Assembly: GCF_036373705.1 (NCBI RefSeq)
Contig: NC_089853.1
Coordinates: 31,896,568-31,960,567, forward strand
Direction: 5' to 3'
Length of the DNA: 64,000 nt
Source of the DNA: Amia ocellicauda
Lineage: Eukaryota; Chordata; Actinopteri; Amiiformes; Amiidae
How positions within the stretch are numbered: position 1 is the stretch's first letter; every line of letters starts with the position of its first letter. Below are positions 14,901 to 27,231 of the stretch, one piece after another. Made by a program: the position numbers and the translations under genes. The notes beneath the pieces were generated by a model. It made no database searches. It was not told the origin of the DNA and saw nothing but the letters and a program-made list of their open reading frames with translations.

Positions 14901-15459
14901 TAGACCTCCTAGTGTTCCTTAGAACGTGATGTCAAATGTAACACAGATCCCGTTATAAGCGACTCCAGCAGTCTTTGTTGGTGCATTGCCCTACACGCTG
15001 TATGCCCCATTGAATAAATGACTAGTAATACTTTGCCTTTATATGCTACCAAATGTTTTAAAGTGGTGGAACTAATTGGCCCCTAGTCCAGACCCTGTGT
15101 AAGAGGTTAAGTGTGATATAATACACATTGAAAAGGCAGAGGGTTATAATATTGCTTGGCTTTGCTGTGCCAGCGCACCCCATTGGCTCCTGGCTTGGTT
15201 GGCTGGGCTTCAGTGTGAAGTATGTCTCCAGACCCTGCGCCTCATTCGAAACAACTCTGCTGTGGAGACTTCTGTTCGTAACAAGGCAACACGTTCCTGT
15301 GACTCCACTGTCATGAATTTCAATGGTCTTGTCATTCGCCCTTGTTTTTACTTTGTAAAGTGCCCTGTCATTGTACAAAGAAATTTGTGAACCACGTATT
15401 TGTTTTTTTTTTATTTTGTATTATTTTACTATTGTTATTATTGTTATAACTATACTGTA

Positions 15460-15465
15460 AATAAA
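15460..15465 (+). promoter_or_regulatory. Candidate distal poly(A) signal of sema4b
   Basis: A canonical AATAAA lies in a T-rich and A-rich tail, about 4.38 kb after the semaphorin stop codon. A second partial signal (TAATAAAAAA) follows about 30 bases later. An alternative proximal AATAAA lies at 13271-13276. Confidence 0.45.
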
Positions 15466-15499
15466 GAAATGCACTTTATTTTAATTTTTTTAATAAAAA

Positions 15500-17569
15500 A
15501 TATAAGAATGTTTTAAAATCGCTGTCTGTAGCTCCATTTATTATGAAGTGATGTTTCATTTCCAGTGGCAAATGATCAAAGTGAACCAGTAAAATGAAGA
15601 AATGTTAACAGATTTAGTTGGGTTGACTAGAAAATGACAGACTTCAAAGCTTACTCAAATGCTAGGCACACTTTGTAGTCACTGAATTCTTGTGTACAGT
15701 TCGCTATCTACCATGAATATTCAACCTAGTGATTGCTTTCCCGAGCTTTTTGCATAAGCCCAATATTAAATTACTCCGCTGTAACATCCTAGAATGCCAG
15801 AGCTCCTCTATCCAGAGAGTCACAATGAAATTCAATTGCTCAACATTTGTTAAGCAAATCAGTCATTTGCCTGAAACAGTGAGGAAATAAAATAGCCCTC
15901 TGTGTTCAGAATTCCAATGTAAAACGGAAGGTAATAACCCTGACTCAATAGAGACATATACAATACATTTCAAAGTAAACCTGAAAAGAAACATTTAGTG
16001 TGAATGAAGCAACTGGTCGCAAAACACCAGACCAGCTATACATTCTCAAATTGGGCCACATTGAGAATATTTGTCATCTGTATTTCAGTCTGATGTGTAA
16101 CCTAAATTGATGATTTTTCTATTCTCAAGATCTTGGTTTTATATGAAGATGATGTGTTTTGAAGACCATTATTTTCTTGGGTAGCTATGCTTGGGATTTG
16201 AATGTAAAGGGGAGAAAATAACAAAGGTCCTGTCATCATTCGACTGAGTGATATCAATCGACATGCAAAGTGAGAGTGAACAGAGCTGGTGTGGGCATTC
16301 TGGATACTTTCTATTCAGGAGACATACTCACGACAGGTAGAAGACACCTGAAGGCATATGTGAGAAAACAAAGGTAATTTTTTTCTCAAATACATTTATA
16401 TCTGCTTTGCTTGCTGATTGCAAATGAGCCATTGAAGTTGTGTTACTGTCTCAGAGATTTAGACGCTTTATTTAATAATGCAGTCACTTAAGAACAAATA
16501 ATTAATGTCTAAATAATGTTTACCATATTTGAAAGGAAACGGCTACAGGGTTTGTTTTTTTCTTTGGTTTCTGATGTAATTTGCTTAAAAAAAAAAAAAT
16601 GTTTCCTGTTGTTCCTAATAATGCTGGATTAATTGGCTCCTAATTGAGAGAACAGCTGGATGTTAAACAGTCTTCATGTTATATTTTCCTTAAATAGGCT
16701 GTTCTGTTTTCTGTTCTGGATTCCTGTTTACATTCTTTTTTCATTTGGTCTGTCACAGCCTTCAAAAAGCTCCGTCGTACAAATGGAAGAACAATTACAT
16801 TTTTTATATTTTAATTAAATAAATTTTTCAATAATGTTTCCTAAATAGACTTGGAGCATTCTGTATAGAGCACAAAGTGATCAAGAAATGCGGTCATGTG
16901 CAATTAGTCTACAAATATCCTACCAGGCATAATGTACATCAGCTTTTAGTGTTTTGAAGAATGTAAATGAAGAATAGTTTTTCTCTGTATCACTGGGGAC
17001 TAGCTAACAGAGCCCTGTATACAGTTTCCAGATGTTGGTGAGTCAAAATGGATGCGATATCCTACATGTTGCTTTTTCTCTGAAGCAGACACTTTAGTGC
17101 CCAGACAAAGCAGGATGTGATGCAAAATTTGCTGTATGACCATTCTAAATCTGAAAATGAGGCAGAAAATATATTCAATCAATACCTTTAAATATATATT
17201 TTATATGACTCTTGAAGATCTTTGTGGACATCTGATTTGTCACCTTTTTTTGCATGTCCAAATGGAAATGATACTGCACATAATATGAACAAAGCTATGC
17301 CTTATGCAATTTTCTATGGCATGTGGAAAACAATATATCCACAGCACAGTATGTATCACTAAATTGCTTGATGCCAAAAAAAATGATGCATCATCTGTCT
17401 AAATATGAAGAGATAAGCTAATATGACTTAAATATCACAAGGTGGTGTCACTTGTGATTGGATTCACTTCAGATTTTGACAAGAAAATGTACAGTGAGGC
17501 AGTTGTTTACTGTTTTATTCATTACACAGAATACTGAGACCTACACTTGGAGGAAAGCCATTGTCAGTA
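15500..17569. other. Intergenic spacer between sema4b and the aminopeptidase
   Basis: AT-rich sequence with no supported exon on either strand. The longest open frames are about 60 codons and show no family motif. The right part must contain the promoter and any 5' UTR of the aminopeptidase gene, but I see no convincing TATA box or CpG-rich block. Confidence 0.6.
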
Positions 17570-20500
17570 ATGGGGCCTTCTCATTTTTCCTTGCTCTTGA
17601 TTCTGGCCGGCTGCTGGGAGGCACTGGGAGCAGAGCACTACAGTAACTCCCCTGTCTGCAACACCACCCTGTCTAACGGATCCTTTCCATGGACGCATTA
17701 CAGGCTTCCAACCAGTGTTGTACCTGAACATTACTACATTTACATCCATCCAGACCTCAACACCAAAACCGTAACTGGTTACGTTCAAATTCTGATCGAG
17801 GCTTTGAATGACACCAGCTACATCGTGCTGAACGGCAAGAATCTGACCATCACGGGGGCTTTTCTTAAGGAGCTGAGCCCAAACTACCAGCGGAAGAGGC
17901 TCGCCCTTCATGTGCTGGAGTCCGTGCCCACCGAGCAGCTGGCCTTTATTTCTGAGATACCTCTGGTGGCAGGGAGGAAGTACCAGTTGTCTGTCAGATT
18001 CTGTGCCACACTCTCCAACAGCTTCTCTGGGGTTTACAGAGCCTCCTACTGGACAAAGAATGGGATCTCAAGGTAAGAATGTGCTCCTGGGGTTGTGGGT
18101 TGATGCCCTAATGGAAAACAGTTGATATATAGCAATGATGGTACTTTCTCTAGAATAGGGATTGTAGCGTACCTTTCCATAAGCTTTGGGTGTTTAAGTT
18201 AACTGATATTTGCTGCACGGTTCATTTATACTCCAGCTTTGAACGTGAGACCGTGAGAAATGCTTGAGAAAATCATACAGTGGCATGAGAGTGTGACAGG
18301 GCATCTGAATGCATCAAAACATATGAAAATTCCATCCATACACCTATGTACCTTGCTAAAAGTCGATTATGATGATAATTGTATTACTGTTAGAATGATA
18401 GCGGCGACTCACTTTGAGCCAACCTCAGCCAGGAAAGCTTTCCCATGCTTTGATGAACCAAACATGAAGGCAGTGTTTTCTGTTGTCATCGTCCGGGACT
18501 ACAATCGCAAGGCCATCTCCAACATGCCAAAGGTGAGGAAGGTCTGCAAATGCATGGTCAATAAAAAACCCTGTTTCCTGTTAGAAGTTATCTAGGGCTC
18601 GGCAAAGTGAGTGTATTAGAGAATGTGTGTGAGCCAAAAATATATAGGCTTGCTTCTCTTTAATGGTATCTTCTTGCAAAAGCAGAAATCGCCAGAACAC
18701 AGCACTCGTCTTTGTCTAGTGGGGAAATGTGATCATTTTTGAGTCTCTTAGCTTTTTTCCTTTCTTAAATGATCTCACCCTTTAAACAGCAGTGACCTCA
18801 CATCGTTGTATTTAATCATATAGTAAGAAATGCTCTGCTTAGTGTAATGGAGGATTAGCCAAATACCACAACTGTTCCAAAAATGACATACCAAAACATG
18901 GGAGATATGGGTATTTCTAAACACATATTTATATATATATATATATATATATCTATATATATATATATATATATATATATAGATATATAGATATATATCT
19001 ATATAGATAGATAGATTAGATGATTAGGTTAAATATTTGAAAAGCATGAATTAATGTCTGCCCTTCGTGCCCTTGACGATTCTTGGTGAGATAGTCAGAA
19101 TTCAGGTAACATTACTTTGCTAATTCCCAGATCAGATTAATTGTTCAAAATATGCTTCTTCGTTTGCCTCCATTGTAGGTCTCTACAAGGACAAGGGGAG
19201 ACGGGCTGCTTGAGGATCACTTCTGTCACAGTGTGAGGATGAGCAGCTACTTGGTGGCCTTTGTTGTGAATGACTTTTCCTCCAACAGCACAAAATCGAA
19301 AACAGGCACTGAGGTAAATCCTACACCAAGATTTAAATTGTAAATCTGAGATAACTGTTTATAGTAATGGCTTTTTAGTTTTTGTAGTTTTGGACTGAGG
19401 ACATCTGCTTGTAAGCCAGGGGTGCACCCAGTCTTGTAAGATGGCAGATTCACAGGATTCTTGGAGTTACAGGCCAATTATATTTCTGTACACATTGCAA
19501 TCAGTTTTCACAACATTCAAATCAAAGCACCAGTGATGATGTTGAGGTACACACTCACTGCATTCATTTTCTTACTGAATAGAAACCACAGGTGTGTCAG
19601 TGCTCGGGGGGGGGGGGGCTCTTGATATAGGTGAGTTCTAGGGAAACAGATGCAGACGGTCAAGCAAATAGTCAAAATCCAAAACCAAAACTCCAAACTG
19701 AATCCAAAAGTTTGTTACCTTCTATGCTTCGGCTTGCTCTCTCTGGCTCCTACTCTTCAACAAACAAGGCTTAACGGCTTCCTAACTTTATGTAGGCGCT
19801 GGATCAATCAGGGGAGTTGGGTGAATCAGGGTGAAGGCAGTTATGCAGACATTAAGGTCTAGTATGTATAAGATTTGACCTACAGCTAATTCAGCTACAA
19901 TATCATTGGTAACTGTGCTATGCTTGGCAGGTATCTATCTTTGCCCCTAGAGACCAGATCAACCAGACTCGCTATGCTCTGCAAGCTGCTGTAAAGATCT
20001 TGGAGTTCTTTGAAGAATACTTCCAGATTCCATACCCTCTTCCAAAAATAGGTAACCCCCCCTCAGATTCTCCATATAACTACCCAAGCTTTTGATCAAG
20101 GTCTTATAGTCAATTCATGTTCTTAACCTGTTCAAATGTATGATGGGTGAAATTACATTTTTCTGTGATCCCTTTTCTCCCTTCCCAGACCTGGTGGCTA
20201 TACCCGATTTTGAAGCAGGTGCCATGGAGAACTGGGGCTTGATCACTTACCGGGAGACCTCCCTGCTGTACGACCCTCACACCTCCAGCCCTCACAGCAA
20301 ACTGTGGGTCACTCTGGTCACTGCACATGAGCTCGCGCACCAGGCAAGTGAGACCCCAAGACAATTAACTGTAGTAAGACACTTAGCTTTCACACAAAAT
20401 TACTTACAGAAGGGAATTTCAGATTTAAGTTTTAAGTGCTACTCTTGTTTGAGAATTTGAGAATCCATACAAGTCTATATGTTCAACTTTACAGAAGTCG

Positions 20501-23500
20501 TACATAGTCTGAACTGGTCTTTCTCTCTTCCTTTTGTTTTCCCAATGTCTTCTCAGTGGTTTGGGAACTTGGTTACCATGCAGTGGTGGAATGACCTCTG
20601 GCTGAATGAGGGCTTTGCCAGCTACATGGAGTATGTTGCCACCAATCACCTGGAGCCCAGTTGGTGTGTGGTGAGTCACATGCAACACACTACAGCTGCT
20701 AGGCACCCCTGTCGGACCCCAGATTTGATTCCTTGCTTCAAGTACACTTCCGATGCACAGAGCAAGGCATCAACAAACCCACTACAACAAGCACAAGCCC
20801 CTGGACACAGGAGATTTGTACAGTACTTGGAGTTGTAAACTAAATTTCTGGAGGGGGGTCAGACCCTACATTCACCAAAACACCACACATGAATACAGGT
20901 CTCTAACCCTACTTTCCCAATATCCATCACTTCACATCCTTGTATCCTATCCAAACACCACCTTTTCAAACTCCTTGGCTATTCCACATCGTGGGGGAGG
21001 GTTCTGATACCTCATGCCCACAGCCAGACCCATCGTTCCCTCAGACAAAGGAATAATGTGTTTAGCCATATCTAAACACATTATTGCACATCATCCATCA
21101 AAGTCTTAGTAGGTTCAGCCAAAGCTTCTGAGTCAGTAGCTATAGCATTTACATTTGTAATGCTATACATATGTCCATGCTGTATTGGAGAGTTCTCCAA
21201 TATTGACGAGACCCACACTTCCTCTGCATGTTTTAGGAGGACCAGCTGCTCACAACAAGTGTCTACAGAGCGCTGGAGAAGGATTCCTTCATGACCTCTC
21301 ATCCCATCTCTCTGCCAGTGAAGAACTCGCAGCAGATCAGACAGATGTTCGATGTAGTCTCCTACTGCAAGGTAAGGAGATGGTGAAAAGGACCTGAAAA
21401 GTGATTTTGATAACAAATGGGATGCATAGTGTTTTCCTTGTTCTCTGAGCTTTGATTTCTCACATTTTCCACTCCACCTGACCACTTCAGAACAAAAGTA
21501 AATACTGACTGGGATCCTCATGGATGAGTAGCAGGCAACTCCACAACCAAACACGGTGCTTGCCATTTTCCAAAGCAAAGTAGTCTTCACTGCAAAAGCA
21601 AAAAAAAAAAAAAAAAAAGTCAGAATATGAATTATTGACAAAACCTTTGCAAGAAAAACAGGGCTGAATTGAAAGAGACGACTTTGTGTGCGTACATGCA
21701 CATCACAGCCACCCAATGTAGGTTTCGTACTAATGTGCCCTGGAGTTACGAAACAGAAATCCAAACATTCTGGCTCTCCTCTGTGAGCTGTAAACTGTAT
21801 CCTGATAATGACACGTCTGGACTTTCAATATATGGTGTAGAAAAATGTTGACACTAAACAGCTACCACTCAAATCCTACCTGAACACGGGACACACCAGC
21901 TCCACACTGACATAAAACAAAGTCTGGCTTTAGCTTAAACGAATCATCAGATTCCTGTCATATTTCACGCTTGCTGTTTATCTCTGTAGACTTTCAGCAG
22001 TAAATCCTAGGATGAAGTGCCCACATTTGTCTTACAGGGTGCCAGTATACTGAGAATGCTTCATAACTACCTGACCGAGGATGTGTTCACTCAGGGGATT
22101 CGAGACTATTTAAAGCAGCACAGCTACAAAAACGCACAGCAGGATGACCTGTGGGAAGCGCTGGAAAAGGTATGGCACAAAGGATACGGTGCACCACCAA
22201 TACCTTTGTCCTGAGATTCTGGGCCTCAGTGAAATTGTCAGTGCACAGATTTTCTGTTTGAGAAACTCAGAAGCACATTAGTCCATCATGGGGGTGTTTA
22301 TATTTGTTAGGGCAATTTTTGAGGCCATGCTGGTAAGAATAATTTTCTTTATTATTCTGTCTATAAGACCTGTACAAGATCATAATAACCGTATTTGATT
22401 ATAGTATCACAAAAATGCCTAAACAAATTTGTTCCAGGTTTGCTGGTGAAACTTGGCATTATATTTGTAAGCAATAGTGTCTTCTCACAGTGAAAAACCC
22501 ATGAAAACTCAATTTTAAAGTCACCAGGATTATGGACACAATTATTTTTGGTGGGTAGTAATACACCAGGTATAGGGGACAGTGTTCTGTACAATACTGA
22601 GATACAGCCACTGTTTTATTTTCAGAGTGCATTGAAAGAGGAAAGGAAGGTGGAAGTGAAAGCTATCATGGACACCTGGACAACTCAAAAGGGCTACCCT
22701 CTAGTGTCTGTGAAGGTTGATGGAAGGAAACTAAAACTCCACCAAGATATCTTCAGTCTTTACCCCGAGAATGGCAAGAGGTGAGGGCAGAAAATATGCT
22801 CCATGCCTCTGTCTGTGTGTGAGTGTCCTTCTGTGCCTCAAAGTGAGAGAGGCTGTGTGTCATGAAACTGAACTGTCTGTAACTGAACTGATCCGGTGTG
22901 GGATTTAATATAATGTGGGATATTCTTATTTCCATTTTTTTAAAGATTAATAACAAACACCCAATGGAACACAATACAAAAAACAAGCTTTTGTTAACTT
23001 AAATTGGCAGTTTCCCCACTTTGTGTTTTTTCTCATTGGTTAATTTCTCATTAATTTAGTGCTGTGTTAAAAGTTTTATGAATATGGGCCAAGCCTGTCT
23101 TACAGTATTCAAAGTGCAGATGTGCCAAGTTGGACAAACTCAGAAGTGCTTCTCTCACTCACTTTCTCTCTGCCCTTCCCCATTCCCCTCCCCGCTCCTC
23201 TTCCCCTTCTCTCTGTGCCTCCTTTAAAATTAGTTTTACATTCAAATTTCTTTTGCCTTATTCTCAGCTTCCTGTGGCAGATTCCATTTACTTTTTATAC
23301 AAGCAATTCACCGTCTGTCATCACTCACCTAATGAGAAAGAGAGAAGGTAATTTCGTCATCTTTATAGGAAAATGATTGCCCACTAAACAATTGTCTATT
23401 TGTTTTCCAACTGAATTAAATTAGAATCAGTTTGAATTTCCACATGAAATGTTAAATGCATCATTTTTTACCATTGCTACCCTGCTGCCTCAGTAAAAAA

Positions 23501-25555
23501 CAAACAAACAAGAAACTTTAATATATTACAATTATGTTGCTGTTTCTGTTATTTAGGATGGCAAAAGACTGACATTTTAAATATTAAGGGACTGGTTCTG
23601 AAATTCAGAGCAGTTACAGATCAATTACAGAGTTCTGAATTTCCCAAATGACAAAATGTCATAAAAGATATTATAGTAATTAGGGAGGAAATATTTCAGT
23701 TAGGAAATTCACTGTATTATAGTCACTGGTTTGCTATGCAATATTTAATTATACTTTAATTAAATCAGAATGCTTTTGGTTCACCAGTTACTATTAAAGG
23801 CATTTTGCAAGTACTTATTCAAGCAAGAGAAGCTGCTGTTTAAAAAAGGAAAAATACCTGTAATATAATACTTTTCTGTTGCTTTTCTTTACTTCTCTCT
23901 CTCTATTACAGATTGTAATGGTTTAACCTTGTGACAGAATATATTACTGCTTTATAGTCTTTTGGGATGTTTGCTAATTTAGTTTGTTTTCCATTCTCAA
24001 TACGTAGAGATAGACAGTGGCTAATAGACAAACAGATATGCAATTTTTATTTTCATTCATTGTATTCAAGGGTCCAGAATTGAATGTGTTGTGAATCTCT
24101 ATTGCTATGTGTTCTGTTGTCTTGCAGAGACCATCGATCTTCATCATGATGTGGCCTGGATCAAAGCCAATGTCAACTCTACTGGCTTCTACAGGGTGTC
24201 CTATGATCCCCACACCCTGCATGTCATCATCAGACAGCTGCAGGAGAGCCACACTGTGTTTAGCAAAGCTGACAGGGCCAGTCTGATTGATGATACCTTT
24301 CATCTCGCCAGGTACAGACCACTGAGAGCAATCACTGACACGGTAACACTGGAGTCGCCGATGTTTGTGCTTTCAGGACAGGACTGTACTTTACACTCTG
24401 ATACTGTCAATCACTGCTTTTAGGTTCAGGAGGAAATTCAAATGGCATTTTCTAAACTCAACCCAGGGTAACAAGTCCCTTTGTTCTTTGCTTTCCTCAG
24501 CCAGGGCTCAGTGCAGTTCAGCGATGCGTTTGCGCTCTGCCTGTTCGTGAAGGAGGAGAGGGAGTACCTGCCCATAAGGATGTTTATGGCTCACATTGGA
24601 AAGATGATGAGCAAGTTCTCCTTCAGCAGACAACGTTGTGCTCTCGGCCTGCTCAAGGTACAAAGCCAAGTCTTTGTGTCCTCTTTGGTTCACAACACCT
24701 TCCATGTTGTTTCACCACAATGTGCAAAACCTGATCTCAGCTAAGCAGAGTGCCATTTCAATTGTAAAATATATACTGTGGCATGATTTAGCCTGCAGGG
24801 CAAACTCTGACGTGCTGCAGAGGGGGTGCTGTGGCCAATCAATGGCATCAAATGAAATATCAATCAGGCAATTACAATTTTATAAACCACCTTGTTCTAG
24901 TTAGAACCATTTTACACACTTCACTAACTTGGGTTATAATGAGGCATAAACTCAGATTAAGTCACAACCTTTACCTTGATGCCACTCACTTGATGTGCAG
25001 AAAACCCACTATCACATATTGGTCTTGTCACTTCAGATTGGTGGTCGGGTTGAAGCTTTGGCTTCTTTCAGGCTACAGATAGTGTATGGCACAATAATGA
25101 ATCACAACTAATAACAGGATTTCAGATCAAATATTTAACTATACACCTACAAAAAACATACAAAAAGAAGAAGTTCAAACCATTTAAGCAAGCTGTAATT
25201 ACTGTAAGGAACAGTGAAGAATGATCACTTCATGGTAGTTTGTAACAATCAAACACAAACCGATAGGCAGGCAGGGATTTGGCATCATTGTGAAGGGCTG
25301 TGTGTTTGTGGCCCGGACAGGATCACCTGTGGACCCTCCTAGGGGGGCTAATCCAGGCCCAGCACTGGGAGGAGGGAGGCTCCCTGTCCCAGCAGAAGCT
25401 GCGGACGCTCCTGCTGGCCACCGGCATCGGGCTGCACTCCCCATCTTCTAGACAGCGGGCACAGGAGCTCTTCCACCACTGGATGGCAGCTGATGGGAAA
25501 ATCCAGTGAGTGGAGAGAGAGAGAGAGAGAGAGAGGGAATGAGTGTGTGTGTGTG

Positions 25556-25593
<38 letters not shown>

Positions 25594-26335
25594 TGTGTGT
25601 GTTTGAAAGAGAGAGAGAGAGAGAGAGGGAATGAGTGTGTGTGTGTTTGAGAGAGAGAGAGGGAATGAGTGTGTGTGTTTGAGAGAGAGCGAGAGAGAGA
25701 GAGAGGGAATGAGTGTGTGTGTTTGAGAGAGAGAGAGAGAGACAGAGAGAGAGAGGGAATGAGTGTGTGTGTTTGAGAGAGAGAGGGAATGAGTGTGTGT
25801 GTGTTTGAGAGAGAGAGAGAGAGGGAATGAGTGTGTGTGTGTGTTTGAGAGAGAGAGAGGGAATGAGTGTGTGTGTGTTTGAGAGAGAGAGAGAGGGAAT
25901 GAGTGTGTGTGTTTGAGAGAGAGCGAGAGAGAGAGAGAGGGAATGAGTGTGTGTGTGTTTGAGAGAGAGAGAGAGGGAATGAGTGTGTGTGTGTTTGAGA
26001 GAGAGAGAGGGAATGAGTGTGTGTGTGTTTGAGAGAGAGAGAGGGAATGAGTGTGTTTGAGAGAGAGAGAGAGAGAGAGAGAGGGAATGAGTGTGTGTGT
26101 GTTTGAGAGAGAGAGAGAGAGGGAATGAGTGTGTTTGAGAGAGAGAGAGAGGGAATGAGTGTGTTTGAGAGAGAGAGAGAGGGAATGAGTGTGTTTGAGA
26201 GAGAGCGAGAGAGAGAGAGAGGGAATGAGTGTGTGTGTGTTTGAGAGAGAGAGAGGGAATGAGTGTGTGTGTGTTTGAGAGAGAGAGAGGGAATGAGTGT
26301 GTGTGTGTTTGAGAGAGAGAGAGGGAATGAGTGTG

Positions 26336-26376
<41 letters not shown>

Positions 26377-27188
26377 ATGAGTGTGTGTGTTTGAGAGAGA
26401 GAGAGGGAATGAGTGTGTGTGTGTTTGAGAGAGAGAGAGAGAGAGAGAGAGGGAATGAGTGTGTTTGAGAGAGAGAGAGAGGGAATGAGTGTGTGTGTGT
26501 TTGAGAGAGAGAGAGGGAATGAGTGTGTGTGTGTTTGAGAGAGAGAGAGGGAATGAGTGTGTTTGAGAGAGAGAGAGAGAATTTTGATCCAGAGCTACAT
26601 TTCTGCCTATTTTTCTGAAAGCAATTATATAAGTTGAAAGGTGCATCTATCAGGAGATAATGCATGGGAAACTTTGGATGAAATTTAAATGTTGCATTCA
26701 CAGCATATTTGGAATTGAGAATAATAATTAAAAAAAGGCTTTTGAACTTGTTTAAAGGATGTGTATATTTACGTTATTCTATACTGCCATCTTGTGGGTG
26801 AACTATCATACACGCTCCGTGCATTCTGGTAGATTAGGCATAGCTAGTTACATTTATCCCTTACTAGTAAGAAAACAAGGCACACCTTTTTCGTGTCTTT
26901 TTTCACAAATCTCGTTCTTTTTTCAGATTTAAGAAATTAAGCCTTTTTTCCACATTTAAATTTCAGTTTGAAAAATAACTATGCTTATTGGCTACATATT
27001 TAACTAAATACTAAATCTGAGTTTTGAAAATAAATATTTAACTTAAATCTTAAATCTCTGACTCACAAAATAAGTGTTTACTTTCAATCTAAATGTAGAT
27101 GCTAAATGTAAAAGTGAAAGATAAGAATTCAGAAAAACCCACTTAAAACAACACGCGGTGCATCCCAGGAAAAAATAAAAATAATAAA

Positions 27189-27231
<43 letters not shown>

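Larger units (their letters stand above)
11078..15490 (+). other. Probable long 3' UTR of sema4b
   Basis: There is no coding exon between the semaphorin stop codon and the next gene. The stretch is AT-rich, with poly-T runs, a short CA repeat near 11276-11296, and possible poly(A) signals at 13271-13276 and 15460-15465. The last of these sits in a very AT-rich tail, after which the sequence character changes. I infer a UTR of about 4.4 kb, with an optional shorter form ending near 13.3 kb. Transcript evidence is not visible here. Confidence 0.5.

Noticed and set aside
20344-20460. Reading the aminopeptidase exon through [11 protein letters not shown]
   Set aside because: This read-through destroys the conserved WFGNLVT continuation that is present at 20557; GC-AG splicing explains it.
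21081-21764. Minus-strand frame of 227 codons opposite the aminopeptidase
   Set aside because: It overlaps the antisense of a real exon (21237-21371) and low-complexity intron sequence; it has no recognisable domain.
25511-26580. Array of regular repeats that could suggest CRISPR
   Set aside because: The units have no unique spacers, the sequence is simple GA/GT, and the context is a vertebrate intron.
25348-26701. Two overlapping minus-strand open frames of more than 400 codons
   Set aside because: They read only Ser/Leu/His/Thr repeats generated by the GA/GT minisatellite; no start context, domain or splice logic supports a gene.
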